This document shows positions 43,619-52,783 of a stretch of DNA of 64,000 nucleotides, one piece after another; positions within the stretch are counted from its first letter, which is position 1; every line of letters begins with the position of its first letter. A model generated the notes under the pieces. The model did no database searches. It saw only the letters and a program-made list of their open reading frames with translations, and had not been told where the DNA came from. A program made the position numbers and the translations under genes. The stretch is from Methanocella_A sp963792125 (lineage in GTDB: Archaea; Halobacteriota; Methanocellia; Methanocellales; Methanocellaceae). Location: positions 1 through 64,000 of the forward strand of contig CAWBVA010000009.1 of NCBI GenBank assembly GCA_963792125.1. Reading direction: 5' to 3'.

Positions 43619-44038
43619 ATGATATCTGAAGCTCAAGCTAAATCTGACAGCCTCAAGCTGATCGAGCGTTCGAAGGTGGCCACGCTGGCTACTATCGGGA
43701 GAAACGGTTTCCCCGAGATACGGGCGATGCTAAAGTCGGGAAACGACGGCATGAAGACGATCTGGTTCAGCACAAATACATCTTCAAGGAAGGTCGGGCA
43801 GATACAGGCAGATCCCCGGGCGTGCCTGTACTTCGTGGACAACGCTCATTTCAAGGGATTAAGGCTCATTGGCAATGCGGAAATATTGACTGATATAGCC
43901 GACAAGCGACAGCTGTGGCAGCCGTGGTTCGAACAGTATTACAAAGGCCCGGAAGACCCCGATTACGCCATGATCCGGTTTACGGCTACCTGCGGGTACT
44001 ACTACAGCCGGTTCCTGAATGTTGAGCTAAAGACCTGA
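43619..44038 (+). CDS. Pyridoxamine-phosphate-oxidase-fold flavoprotein
   Basis: 139 residues. Split-barrel FMN/F420-binding family of the general-stress type: KVATLATIGRNGFPEIRAM, TIWFSTNTSSRKVGQIQ and ACLYFVDNAHFKGLRLIG. Expected to bind FMN or F420 and reduce a small substrate, as in archaea generally. Own short promoter region, flanked by two related membrane-protein genes. Confidence 0.85.
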   Translation: MISEAQAKSDSLKLIERSKVATLATIGRNGFPEIRAMLKSGNDGMKTIWFSTNTSSRKVGQIQADPRACLYFVDNAHFKGLRLIGNAEILTDIADKRQLWQPWFEQYYKGPEDPDYAMIRFTATCGYYYSRFLNVELKT

Positions 44039-44090
44039 CATTAAATGTTCGCGAGATAACCTTTAATATCGCCCCGGATAACGTTCCAGA

Positions 44091-44570
44091 ATGAAGGGTA
44101 TCATGAAACTAACCTGGCCGATTGCTGGAAAGATTGTTGTTTCGGGCATTACCGGGATCCTGGTATTCGCAGCCTCTATCGTTATAGCCTCATACCTCTT
44201 AGTTTCCTACAATTTAGCCCGCAATCCCGATCCGGGAGTCCTTGATGGTGGGCCTGCCATATTGTGTATCCAGCTTGGTATCGTGCTTTCCATCTTCCTA
44301 TCAGGCGTCCTCTCCGCGCTCCTGACGTTCAAGGATGTTGCCACATCAGGGGACGTGGTTCGCATCTCATTGTTCTCCGGCCTGATATCGACTATCATAC
44401 CGTTGTTCATCGGCGCCTTGATGGGGCTTGACTCGGCAGGCATCTTCGGTTTATGTCTCGTCGTGGTCTTCATCGGTTTAGCGCTGTCCGTGCTGGGCGG
44501 GGTGGCGACCTACTGGTTCCTGGCGTACCTCAGGAAAAATTTCTGGCATCAGTGGCATGATAATTCTTGA
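44091..44570 (+). CDS. Four-helix membrane protein (paralogue B)
   Basis: 159 residues, four membrane segments, paralogue of the protein at 43056-43523. A second start at 44103 (MKLTWPIAG) lines up better with the paralogue. Its stop TGA overlaps a possible TTG start of the next gene (44567). Unknown function. Confidence 0.6.
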   Translation: MKGIMKLTWPIAGKIVVSGITGILVFAASIVIASYLLVSYNLARNPDPGVLDGGPAILCIQLGIVLSIFLSGVLSALLTFKDVATSGDVVRISLFSGLISTIIPLFIGALMGLDSAGIFGLCLVVVFIGLALSVLGGVATYWFLAYLRKNFWHQWHDNS

Positions 44571-45279
44571 GTAAATTGACCGCAAAGCTGCCGATCATCG
44601 TTTTTGCGTGTGGTGCATCGCCGTCTACACATTGTTCGCCATAGCGGCGATAGGCAGCGGCGACCCGAAGATGCGGGCTATGCTCGGCATGGTGAGCGGG
44701 CTGCTCCTCCTGTGGGCGGTAATCGGCGGCTCGGTCATGTACCTGCTGCGTGATCGCGTTAAGGCTTTTGTCGGAAAGATACCGGGAGGCTGGCGGCTGA
44801 AGTTCATCCTATTCTGCACGTTGCTCGCACTTGTCGAAGAGGCCGTGACCACGACGATGACCAACCTTGCGCCATTCTTCGGAGTGAAGATGGGCGAGGT
44901 ATACATTACGGCATCGGCCAACTATATCGAAGTCGTCACACAGCACAGCGTCGTCATGTTTGTTCCCATGTTCATCGCATGGGCATTGCTGCTTTCCCGG
45001 TACAAGTTTAGCCCGGGCAGCGTGTTCATTCTCTGGGGCCTTACCGGCGTGCTGGCCGAGACTATTTCCTTTGGCCTGCAGAACGTTCTCATGACCGGCT
45101 TCTGGGTCTTCGTCTACGGGTTGATGGCCTGGCTGCCCGCCTATTCTGTACCAGATGAGCGGAAGGCCCGTACACCGAAATGGTACCATTACCCGCTGGC
45201 CGTCATAGCGCCGGTACTATTGCTGGTGCCGCTATTCATAGTCGTCACTATACTCATTGCTATAGTAACGCACCTGTAA
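44567..45279 (+). CDS. Polytopic membrane protein, probable N-terminal frameshift
   Basis: The open frame from 44608 begins inside a membrane helix (WCIAVYTLFAIAAIGSG). In another frame a TTG at 44567, overlapping the stop of the previous gene, gives LSKLTAKLPIIVFA, the natural start of that helix. A two-base repeat (TGTG at 44607-44610) may be the extra sequence. The rest has about six helices and EEAVTTTMTNLAPFFGVKMG, resembling no family I can name. Confidence 0.5.
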
Positions 45280-45333
45280 AATGGGACCTCAGTCTGCCGC
45301 ACGCGCGGGCGCTCGCTGCTTCTCCGGATTTTT

Positions 45334-46889
45334 ACACAGCAGCGACCGGCAACATCACCACAAACCGGCTTCCCTTAGTATAATCGCCAGGGACCTGGTC
45401 CTCCGCCCATACCCTGCCGCCGTGGCTTTCGACGATCGTCCGCACTAAATACAGGCCCAGGCCGCTGCCTTTTGCCTTCGTCTGGCCTCGCCTGAAGCGG
45501 TCGAAGATGTCTTTCTTGCGCTCGTCCGGGATGCCGCTGCCGTTGTCCTCGACGGTGGCCCGGCAGAAGCTCCGGCCGTCCTCGATCTGTCTTGCTAATG
45601 CCGATCCTGACGTCTGCCGGGCCGTCGGAGTGCTTGATCGCGTTGTCGACCAGGTTCGAGAATACATCGTACAGCAGCTCGTTACCTTTGACCTGACATC
45701 TCGTGGCTGCCTCGTAGCTGACCGTAGCCAGGGGGTTCACAATCTGGTAATGTTTAGCTACGGCGGCCAGGACGTCGCCGACGTCTATCACGCTCTGTTC
45801 CAGCGCCTGCTCCTTCGCCTGCTGGAGCTTCTTCACGTTGCCGATCAGGGCGGAACTACTGTTGAATGCCGCAAGCGACCTCTCCACGAGGTTCCGGGTA
45901 TTATCGTCCATCTGGCCGCTCTCGACAGCAAGCTCGAGGCTGGCCACGCCGATCTGGTTCATGTTGTTGATGTCATGGCTCATCAAATCCACGTACAGCT
46001 CCGCCTGGTTCTTCGCTTCTTTCAGCTGCGCATTCGCATCGGTCAGCTCGGCTTCGCTTTTCTTGAGGTCCCTGAAAATGAGGTCGTAAGGCGTCTTCAG
46101 GCCCGTCTGCACAATCGCGAGGTAGATCAGGTAGAACGCGACAAGCCTGAACGCGTGACCGGTGAAGTTGAAAATGTCGTAGACATCATGTACAGTGTGA
46201 ATGACAGGCCCGACAGGATAGCCAGCACGAACGAAGCCGCAAGCAAATAGAACACCCGCGGCTCGAACTGCCTGCGGTGTGACACAAGAATGGCCAGGCT
46301 GATCGCGATAATGAGTATAATTGCATACTCGCTGTAAATCTTAAAGGGTGTCAGGCCGACCCCGTCCACAAAGCAAACGGGGAATACCTTCCAGTAAAAT
46401 ATCGAGGCCAGAAGGAGGGCAGTGACGATCGTGTACCCTGCGAATATTTTCCTGTAATCGAGCTTCCGGAAAACGGCGGCCGCGGCCGCCAGCAGAGAAA
46501 AAGCCTCGAGGTACCTCCCCGCTATCCAGAGCTGTGTCGCCAGGTTGGCGCCGAAGCCCGGGAAACACGTTCATGCCCTTGTAGGCAAGCAGATGCGTGA
46601 TGTCGATGATGCTTATAAACAGGTAGGCGATGCCGAGCATGACGAAAAAATTGTTGCCCAGGTACTTGCGCGAGTTCCAGGTGATGACAAAGATACATGA
46701 GGCGATGACGATGGTAAATATCTCGATCAGGCTGTGGAACACGAGGTAGTTGATGATGCTGATCACGTACAGTATCAACAGCAGGCCCAGCACGAAGAGG
46801 TGCTGCACATCTGTCGAACCGTTCAAGAGAGACCCCGCCCTGGAAAAAGGCCTTTTATCCGGGGCAGGTACAGCATCGCGCCGGGCCAT
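45334..46889 (-). CDS. MASE3 histidine kinase, several frameshifts
   Basis: Membrane sensor kinase. N-terminal helices with FISIIDITHLLAYKGMNVFP, the MASE3 hallmark; more helices from another frame (46369-46127, IILIIAISLAILVSH); then coiled coil and DHp with LMSHDINNMNQ, N-box SNLVDNAIKHS, G1 EDNGSGIPD and G2 GSGLGLYLVRTIVESHGG. The parts lie in different frames with breaks near 46560, 46120 and 45590. Restoring them gives a kinase of about 510 residues. All motifs are intact, so assembly indels or recent decay. No cognate regulator adjacent. Confidence 0.78.
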
Positions 46890-47016
46890 ACTCACCAATA
46901 TTTTTACATTATTACGAATAAAAAATAATAAATCTTCCGTTGCCGGGCGAACGACCGGCTGTCAGCCGGAGTATCCTCATGTAGTGGCTATACTGCGCCC
47001 GACTGGAAGGGCGAGT

Positions 47017-47109
47017 TTATTTTTGCCTGAACATCTCGTACAGGAAATAGGCCAGCGTCACGATCAGCATGCCGATGAAGATGGGTATGAAGAGCGGCGA
47101 GAAGGACAT
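47017..47109 (-). CDS. Single-helix small membrane protein
   Basis: 30 residues: SFSPLFIPIFIGMLIVTLAY forms one membrane helix, ending EMFRQK. GCGAGG lies just before the ATG at 47109. Reads divergently from the cupin gene. Many archaea have such peptides; unproven. Confidence 0.4.
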   Translation of the reverse strand: MSFSPLFIPIFIGMLIVTLAYFLYEMFRQK

Positions 47110-47228
47110 GTCCTCGCCTATCCATCATCCTCCCCCTCCCACTAATGAATACTTCTCTAATGTTCAGGCATCTTTTCATCGGACTGTCGACGGTAATACT
47201 AAAGATGCCATGAATCCATGGTCATACT

Positions 47229-47561
47229 ATGACCACCATATTCCCTGTTCCGATCATGGCGCTTCCGGAAGCGGACATCCCCATCAAGGGCGCGAAAGGC
47301 TACCTGTCGCAGGGCGACGGCCACCAGATCATCTACATGCACTTCAGCGAGGATGTCGAGCTGGTCGAGCACGCCCACCGGGCACAGTGGGGCATTATCC
47401 TGGACGGGAAAGTGGACCTGGACATCGGCGGCATCATGCGGACCTACGGCAAAGGCCAGAACTACTTCGTCCCGGACGGGGTGAAGCATCACGGCCACAT
47501 ATACGCCGGGCTGACCGTAGTGGAGTTTTTTGATCAGGCTGACCGGTACAGAAGAAAATAA
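47229..47561 (+). CDS. Cupin-domain protein
   Basis: 110 residues. Small cupin with first motif HAHRAQWGIILDGKVDLDIG and second motif with PDGVKHHGHIY; these His residues can bind a metal. Resembles RmlC-type cupins of sugar or stress metabolism. Substrate unknown. Lies between a short membrane ORF and a HAD gene pointing the other way. Confidence 0.82.
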   Translation: MTTIFPVPIMALPEADIPIKGAKGYLSQGDGHQIIYMHFSEDVELVEHAHRAQWGIILDGKVDLDIGGIMRTYGKGQNYFVPDGVKHHGHIYAGLTVVEFFDQADRYRRK

Positions 47562-47563
47562 AC

Positions 47564-48235
47564 TCACGGATCGACAGCTGGCTGGCTTGCGCGCGCGAGC
47601 GCGAGCGGTCGCCCGATTATATCGTCCAGCTTTTCGAGGCTGTCAATCTCATAGTCCGGCTTGAAACAGAGCGGCCGGTTGAAGCGGTTGATGTACACAC
47701 TTTTGATGTGTGCTTCCTTCGCCGCCATCATATCGGACGCCGTGTCGCCGACGTAGAGGACTTCATCGAAGCCCAGCTTCATGGTCATGACACAGTAAAT
47801 CAGCGGCAGTGGCGAAGGCTTGTAGCCCGTGTCCTCGGTGCATGCGATAATAGGATCAAAGTACTGCCTCATGCCCACCTGTTCCAGCAGCTTCGTGGTA
47901 TGCTCCAGCGACGTGTGTGTCACGATGCCCATCGGCATTTTCAGGCCTTTCAGCATGAGCGCGTCCTGGTGAAGGTAGGTGTTTCTGAGCTTCTCGTCCA
48001 GGCTTTCGTACCGGTTGAAGACGTTCCAGAAGGCGTCCGGCTCCAGCCCCCAGCCACAGATCACCTCATCCCGGGACATCGCGCCGACAGAGTACCACAG
48101 ATCCTTCGCGTGGCACAGCCCCAGGTCCCGGCCGATGTCTTTCCCGACATGACGGAGCATGGACTCCATGTAGTCGTCGTTGTTATCGATGATGGTGCCG
48201 TCCAGGTCGAAAATGAGCCCTTTGATCACAGACAT
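47564..48235 (-). CDS. HAD-family hydrolase, phosphoglycolate phosphatase-like
   Basis: 223 residues from the Met at 48235 (MSVIKGLIFDLDGTIIDNN). All four HAD motifs: DLDGT, GIVTHTS, the Lys in TGYKPSPLP, and YVGDTASDMMAAKEA. Cap domain between motifs I and II of subclass I. Phosphatase of a small phosphate ester; exact substrate not predictable. The longer upstream frame runs into repeat copy 6 and is rejected. Confidence 0.88.
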   Translation of the reverse strand: MSVIKGLIFDLDGTIIDNNDDYMESMLRHVGKDIGRDLGLCHAKDLWYSVGAMSRDEVICGWGLEPDAFWNVFNRYESLDEKLRNTYLHQDALMLKGLKMPMGIVTHTSLEHTTKLLEQVGMRQYFDPIIACTEDTGYKPSPLPLIYCVMTMKLGFDEVLYVGDTASDMMAAKEAHIKSVYINRFNRPLCFKPDYEIDSLEKLDDIIGRPLALARASQPAVDP

Positions 48236-48279
48236 TGATGAAAATAAATCACGGCGGCCGGAGAATATACTTTTCGGTT

Positions 48280-48420
48280 GCTGGTTTTCGCGGGGCTCCC
48301 GGGGGCCTTGTTCCAAAAAGGCCCCCCTGGGTCACGACACCGGACGCCTGCCCCGAAGGGGCAAATGCGATAGTTTTTGAGGGGCGCACGGGGAACTTTT
48401 TACCAAAAAGTTCCCCTGAC
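48280..48420 (+). repeat. Three-hairpin repeat, copy 6
   Basis: Left end GCTGGTTTTCGCGGGGC as in copies 3 and 4. Hairpin 1 at 48301-48326, hairpin 2 TGCCCCGAAGGGGCA (48349-48363), hairpin 3 at 48390-48416 (GGGGAACTTTTT / AAAAAGTTCCCC). It ends CCTGAC like copy 1. Lies between the HAD and CPBP genes. Confidence 0.92.
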
Positions 48421-48513
48421 ACGTGCATATACAATTCTTAGTACACTTCCGTGCCTCCGTGCCTTCCTGTCCAATGCAAAGCTTTTGCCCCATTGCCGCA
48501 TTCAGGTAAGGGT

Positions 48514-49404
48514 ATGAGCCCCATGAAGGGAATGCGCAAGCAGAGAGAAACCCGGCCTACGGGCTTCCGGATCGGACGTTATGTCCTGCCATCGCAGATA
48601 ATGATCGCCGGACTGATGGCACTGCTCTATGCCTGGCTGCTGTTCGGCGGAGTAATCAGCCGCGACAGCATTTTACTGCAGTTGCTGTACTTCGCTCTGT
48701 TCCTGGGTGTCATTTACCTTTTACGGGCCTCGCAGAAGCTCTACACCCGGCTGGGCTACGCGTTCCTGGTGCTGGCGATACCGCCGCTGCTGTGGGACGC
48801 CGTCGCATACTTCGGCTACGGTCCGGCGATCCCGGACATTGTCTGGATCGTATACATGGGCCTGGCTAACCTGCTGCTTGGCGCCGGACTGGTCGCGGCG
48901 CTCCTGTACTACGAAAAGGGCAGGCCTTCCGATGTCTTCGCGAAGGCGGGAAAACTGAAAGATGGCCTTCTGCATGGCGGCATTATATTAATAGTATCTG
49001 CAGCTATGGCTGTCGTGGCCGCTTATGTTTTCTTCGACGCAGGCAGCGCAGACACATCCCGCCTTTTCCCGGCGCTCGGCGCTTTGCTCGTGTTCGCCGT
49101 CGCCTGCGGCTTCGTGGAAGAGCTCTGGTTCCGCGGGCTGCTACTGTCCCGGCTGCTGCCGCTGGTCAGTACCACTCCTTCGATCATCATACAGGCGTTC
49201 GCCTTTGCGGCCTATGAGGCTGTCTTCCTGTACACGCTCACGTCAAACCCGCTGTACTCTGCGGCCGTATTTGTCGTCGCCGCAGCGCTGGGCGCGGTGT
49301 GGGCATGGATGACCATACGGAATAAAAGCATCCTCGCCCCGGCACTGTCACATGCGGGAATTTACCTGATACTGGCGCTGCCTGTCTTCAGCACCTTTTT
49401 CTGA
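48514..49404 (+). CDS. CPBP-family membrane protease-like protein
   Basis: 296 residues from the ATG at 48514, about eight membrane segments. First CPBP motif EELWFRG (EExxxR) is present near residue 207; the second, normally FxxxH, reads FAAYE with Glu for His; the third His is kept (SHAGIYL). Members are Rce1-like proteases or bacteriocin-immunity proteins; the altered second motif leaves activity uncertain. Single gene. Confidence 0.8.
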   Translation: MSPMKGMRKQRETRPTGFRIGRYVLPSQIMIAGLMALLYAWLLFGGVISRDSILLQLLYFALFLGVIYLLRASQKLYTRLGYAFLVLAIPPLLWDAVAYFGYGPAIPDIVWIVYMGLANLLLGAGLVAALLYYEKGRPSDVFAKAGKLKDGLLHGGIILIVSAAMAVVAAYVFFDAGSADTSRLFPALGALLVFAVACGFVEELWFRGLLLSRLLPLVSTTPSIIIQAFAFAAYEAVFLYTLTSNPLYSAAVFVVAAALGAVWAWMTIRNKSILAPALSHAGIYLILALPVFSTFF

Positions 49405-49439
49405 AACTCGGTGACCTTCTAGGAACCTCCAGAGACTCT

Positions 49440-49703
49440 CTAATCGTTGTCCCGGTAGTAGTCCCTGGCTTCCTCGTCAGGGACCTCGCCTATCGGGCTG
49501 TGGTAGACGAAGTGGTAGACGAACTTGACGAAAATCACGAGACAGACTATGGCCAGCAGCGCGAAAGGGACCGCCAGCAGCGGGTGGATGGGGATGAGAA
49601 TACCGATCGCCACCAGCCCGGCCACCGTGCCTATGATCGCCAGCAATCCTAGAAAGTTCGTGTACTTCAGCTTCACAGACACTGCCTCCTGGCCACAGGA
49701 CAT
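49440..49703 (-). CDS. Small two-helix membrane protein
   Basis: About 80-87 residues, two helices (FLGLLAIIGTVAGLVAIGIL and AVPFALLAIVCLVIFVKFV) and an acidic tail with PDEEARDYYRDND. Not recognised. The first residues before SVKLKYTN may not be translated. Confidence 0.55.
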   Translation of the reverse strand: MSCGQEAVSVKLKYTNFLGLLAIIGTVAGLVAIGILIPIHPLLAVPFALLAIVCLVIFVKFVYHFVYHSPIGEVPDEEARDYYRDND

Positions 49704-49782
49704 ACTATGGCGTCATGTCTTCCATATCATCTCGCCGGCCACAGGCATATGCATTTGCCCGGAAACGTGGCACATCTGCCTT

Positions 49783-49824
49783 CCGGGCAGATGGAATCTG
49801 CCTCCGGGCAGATGGAATCTGCCT
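49783..49824. repeat. 21-bp tandem repeat, two units
   Basis: Two exact copies of CCGGGCAGATGGAATCTGCC plus T. Each unit is itself an inverted repeat (GGCAGAT / ATCTGCC). Lies just upstream of the gene at 49878; a binding site or stacked hairpin is possible. Confidence 0.7.
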
Positions 49825-49877
49825 TCCCGGCCCGATGGAAAAACGCTTTAATGTCGAGCGCCATACAGATAAGCGTT

Positions 49878-50207
49878 ATGCTTACAGACATCGTGCTGAA
49901 GTTTCAGATTGCAGATACGGGCGAGCTCTTCGGGGACCTCATGGGCTTTACCACTGACATGGACGCGTTTCCCGACGACGTGCGCCTGACCATCGGCCAC
50001 ATCGAGATCGAGGTGAACGAGGTGTTCTACGACGTGTGCACCCGGCGGCAGGTCATCGACGGCACCATCACGTGCATCGACGACGAGGACGCCCGCGGAG
50101 TGAAGGAAGAGGTGGTCGGCAAGCTGACCGGCGCGAACTACACGATCTACGACATCGGCATGAACGAGGACATGGATGCCAGCGACAGTGCGCCTGGCGG
50201 CAGGTAA
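49878..50207 (+). CDS. Conserved hypothetical protein
   Basis: 109 residues from the ATG at 49878 (MLTDIVLKFQIADTGELFGD), acidic, mostly beta strand. Not recognised. Followed by two further unknown genes on the same strand with short gaps, probably one operon. A tandem 21-bp repeat precedes it. Confidence 0.55.
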   Translation: MLTDIVLKFQIADTGELFGDLMGFTTDMDAFPDDVRLTIGHIEIEVNEVFYDVCTRRQVIDGTITCIDDEDARGVKEEVVGKLTGANYTIYDIGMNEDMDASDSAPGGR

Positions 50208-50228
50208 GCCTGACAGGGGTGTGGCGAC

Positions 50229-50726
50229 GTGCCTGATGTTGACGACGGCTCAGAGACTGTCCGGGAAAAGGTGCTGGGCTTCATCAGGGCAAAGAAGGGG
50301 CACATCGCCGATCTCGACGAAGTTTTGCGATTGATCAAAGCGGAAGGCGGGTCCGAAGGCCTTCTGCAGGAGATGGCCGACGAAGGCGTCATCTCCGTCT
50401 CGGGCGACAGTGTTTTTCTATCGAGCGATAGCTATCTGCCGAAGGTCCGCTGCCTGATCTGCGACCAGCGCATAGACCGTAAAGACCTGGTGCCCTTTTT
50501 CCGCGAGAAACATTTTCCGTTCGTCAACTGGGGCTTCCATAAGGAATGCCTTGAAGGCGGCGCGCGCGAGGAGATGCTGGCCTCGGGGATGTTCCGCTAC
50601 GAGGACGGGGGCTTCTATCCCAACTACGAGTATGGCGAGGGCAAGAACCCGGTAACCATCGCGATCAAATTCCTGCGCTCGGACGACTTCCTGTATACCC
50701 TCGAGCTGAAGAGCGATAAGAGCTGA
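50229..50726 (+). CDS. Hypothetical protein with winged helix and zinc site
   Basis: 165 residues from a GTG. Residues 10-65 look like a winged helix (VREKVLGFIRAKKGHIADLD), followed by CLICDQRI and a later FHKEC that may bind zinc. No family recognised. Second gene of a three-gene unit. Confidence 0.55.
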   Translation: MPDVDDGSETVREKVLGFIRAKKGHIADLDEVLRLIKAEGGSEGLLQEMADEGVISVSGDSVFLSSDSYLPKVRCLICDQRIDRKDLVPFFREKHFPFVNWGFHKECLEGGAREEMLASGMFRYEDGGFYPNYEYGEGKNPVTIAIKFLRSDDFLYTLELKSDKS

Positions 50727-50731
50727 TTTTT

Positions 50732-51040
50732 ATGGCGTGCAACCTTGCGTACGGCGACGGCCCGATGAGCGTGGCGCAGATGTTCACTTACGTCAGGCAT
50801 CGCTACGCCGGCCTGCAGGCCTATTATGTGAAAGACCGGGATATCCTGGCCATCCCGCTGTCGGATGGCAACGAAGAGGCAGCGGCGTCCATCCGGGAGC
50901 TGGCGATAAGGAAAGGACTGACCTGCAGCACTGTCTGCGCAGCCTGGCCCGAGCATATGGGCAACGAGATCATCAGCCTTGAAGCGGCATCGGAATTCCT
51001 GGTCATTTCCAATATCGTCAGCGGTTGTTTACCACACTGA
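50732..51040 (+). CDS. Hypothetical protein
   Basis: 102 residues, mixed alpha/beta, with YVRHRYAGLQAYYVKDRDI. Five bases behind the preceding gene. Not recognised. Confidence 0.5.
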   Translation: MACNLAYGDGPMSVAQMFTYVRHRYAGLQAYYVKDRDILAIPLSDGNEEAAASIRELAIRKGLTCSTVCAAWPEHMGNEIISLEAASEFLVISNIVSGCLPH

Positions 51041-51117
51041 CCGCATCCTCTCCAGGCGCAATTGCAACTATTATCAGTGAACATAGGTTTATAATGTTCA
51101 GCTATATACGTAATTTA

Positions 51118-51133
51118 GCCTGCAAAAGCAGGC
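51118..51133 (+). promoter_or_regulatory. Leader hairpin before the TiaS-like gene
   Basis: Perfect hairpin GCCTGC-AAAA-GCAGGC, about 30 bases behind a TATA-like sequence (GTTTATAATG near 51087) and about 35 bases before the start codon. Confidence 0.45.
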
Positions 51134-51169
51134 GATTTGAAAAACGATTGCTAAGGGGTATGAATCACA

Positions 51170-51871
51170 TTGACCATATACGTTGGAATCGACGATACGG
51201 ATAACCTCGAATCTCGGGGAACGGGCAGGCTGGCGCGGAGCATTGCGGCTGAGCTGAGCAGGACATACGGCATCTTCGGCGTGACCCGGCATCAGCTCCT
51301 CGTGCACCCGGACATCCCGTACACATCTCACAACAGCGCTGCGGTCATACACATCGAAAGCTGCGACGGATCGGACACTGACAATGTATTCATGACGGTA
51401 AAGAGACTGATGCAGGCCGACTTCGTGGAGGGCAGCGACCCGGGGCTGGCAGTGGCGACAGCAGAGCAGGTCACCGCAGGCGTGACCGCCTTCGGGCTGG
51501 ACGCCAAGCGGATGATCGTCACCATGGGCCGGGCAAAAGAAGTGGCCAGGAACGCTGGCATTACTGTCGAAGGCCTCGGCGGCACCTGCGGGGGCGTCAT
51601 CGGCGCGGTCGCAGGCATCGGGCTCGCGTCGATGGGCAACGACGGCCGTTTCCTCATGAAGGGGCGGGCCAGGGACCTGAAACACTCGGTCAGGACGCTG
51701 CCCGAAGTGCTGGCATCCGGCATCGACCAGGTGGTAACCCTCGATGGCAGGCTGGTATCCGGCGGCAAGATCGACCTCAGCCGTTCCGCCAACCCGTCCT
51801 TTGTGCAGGGCAAGGCAGTACTGTTCGTCGAAGAGCGGGACGGCTGTCTCGTCGCGCTAAAAAGAGATTGA
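51170..51871 (+). CDS. TiaS-like protein (DUF1743-related)
   Basis: 233 residues. The start TIYVGIDDTDNLESRGTGRLA matches the N-terminal motif of TiaS, which makes agmatidine in tRNA-Ile2, but the protein is about half the TiaS length and lacks its zinc and OB domains; GLGGTCGGVIGAVAGIGLA follows. So a paralogue of unknown substrate. Start is TTG, the only one giving the conserved N-terminus. Confidence 0.7.
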   Translation: MTIYVGIDDTDNLESRGTGRLARSIAAELSRTYGIFGVTRHQLLVHPDIPYTSHNSAAVIHIESCDGSDTDNVFMTVKRLMQADFVEGSDPGLAVATAEQVTAGVTAFGLDAKRMIVTMGRAKEVARNAGITVEGLGGTCGGVIGAVAGIGLASMGNDGRFLMKGRARDLKHSVRTLPEVLASGIDQVVTLDGRLVSGGKIDLSRSANPSFVQGKAVLFVEERDGCLVALKRD

Positions 51872-51915
51872 GTAAGACCGGTTAAAATATTACCTGTCGC
51901 GACATCTACAGGCTG

Positions 51916-52653
51916 ATGAAAAAGAAGCTCCTCTTCTCCCGTCCGCTGGTCGAGGGCCTCATCAGGTCCCGGCCTAATCGTTTCATCATGGAGGTCGAGC
52001 TGGACGGCGAATTATACAAATGCCACTGTCCTTCGACCGGACGCATAGGCAGCATCAGATTCGAAGATATGCCCTGCCTCCTGTCCCGGGCCTCTACGCC
52101 CAGGAAAACGCCTTACACTGTAGAGGCGATATCTCTGGACCCTGCCGAAGCATGCCTGAAGCGCTGGATTGGCATCAACCAGACGCGGGCTAACGACTAC
52201 GTCGCATTCTTCCTTGGCGAGGGCGCATTCAGCGAGATGCTGCCCGGTATCAGGACGATTAGCCGGGAAGTGAAGCTGGGCGAATCGAGGATTGACTTCC
52301 TTGTCGACGGCCGGGACTATCTCGAAGTGAAGATGCCGCTGAAGGATATACCCTGCGAGGGTCATCCCCGGTATAAGGGACGTAATGATGCCCCGGTAGA
52401 CTTCGAGCGCATGGTAAAGCACTTCTCGGACATCGGCGATGCGATCGGCGGCGGCTCGAGGGCGATCTTCCTGTTGTGCTACGTGTACGATGCCCTGCCG
52501 TTCGAGGTGCCTCCGCCGGACATACGTGCGGAGCGGATTGTCAGCGCCGCCAGAAATGCCACGGCAAAGGGAGTCGAGCACTGGCAGGCCAACTTCGTCA
52601 TCGACGCCGAAGGTATCTCGCTGATCAGTTATTTCAAGCTCAGGCTGTTCTGA
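51916..52653 (+). CDS. sfsA: SfsA-family DNA/RNA-binding nuclease-like protein
   Basis: 245 residues. SfsA family: FSRPLVEGLIRSRPNRFIME (OB-like N-domain), CHCPSTGRIG, then a PD-D/ExK-like core SRIDFLVDGRDYLEVKMPL and HWQANFVIDAEGISLI near the end. Named for sugar fermentation stimulation in E. coli; the archaeal role is unknown. 44 bases behind the TiaS-like gene. Confidence 0.85.
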   Translation: MKKKLLFSRPLVEGLIRSRPNRFIMEVELDGELYKCHCPSTGRIGSIRFEDMPCLLSRASTPRKTPYTVEAISLDPAEACLKRWIGINQTRANDYVAFFLGEGAFSEMLPGIRTISREVKLGESRIDFLVDGRDYLEVKMPLKDIPCEGHPRYKGRNDAPVDFERMVKHFSDIGDAIGGGSRAIFLLCYVYDALPFEVPPPDIRAERIVSAARNATAKGVEHWQANFVIDAEGISLISYFKLRLF

Positions 52654-52783
52654 TAATCCAGGCTTTCCTGCGCGAAAAATGCAGCCGCGCTGTCAGACGA
52701 GTGTGAAATAATCTCCTGACTTACCTTTTCAGGACGCTTCATCATTCGCAAATGTATTTGATCACACTTTCAGACTCTCGGAC

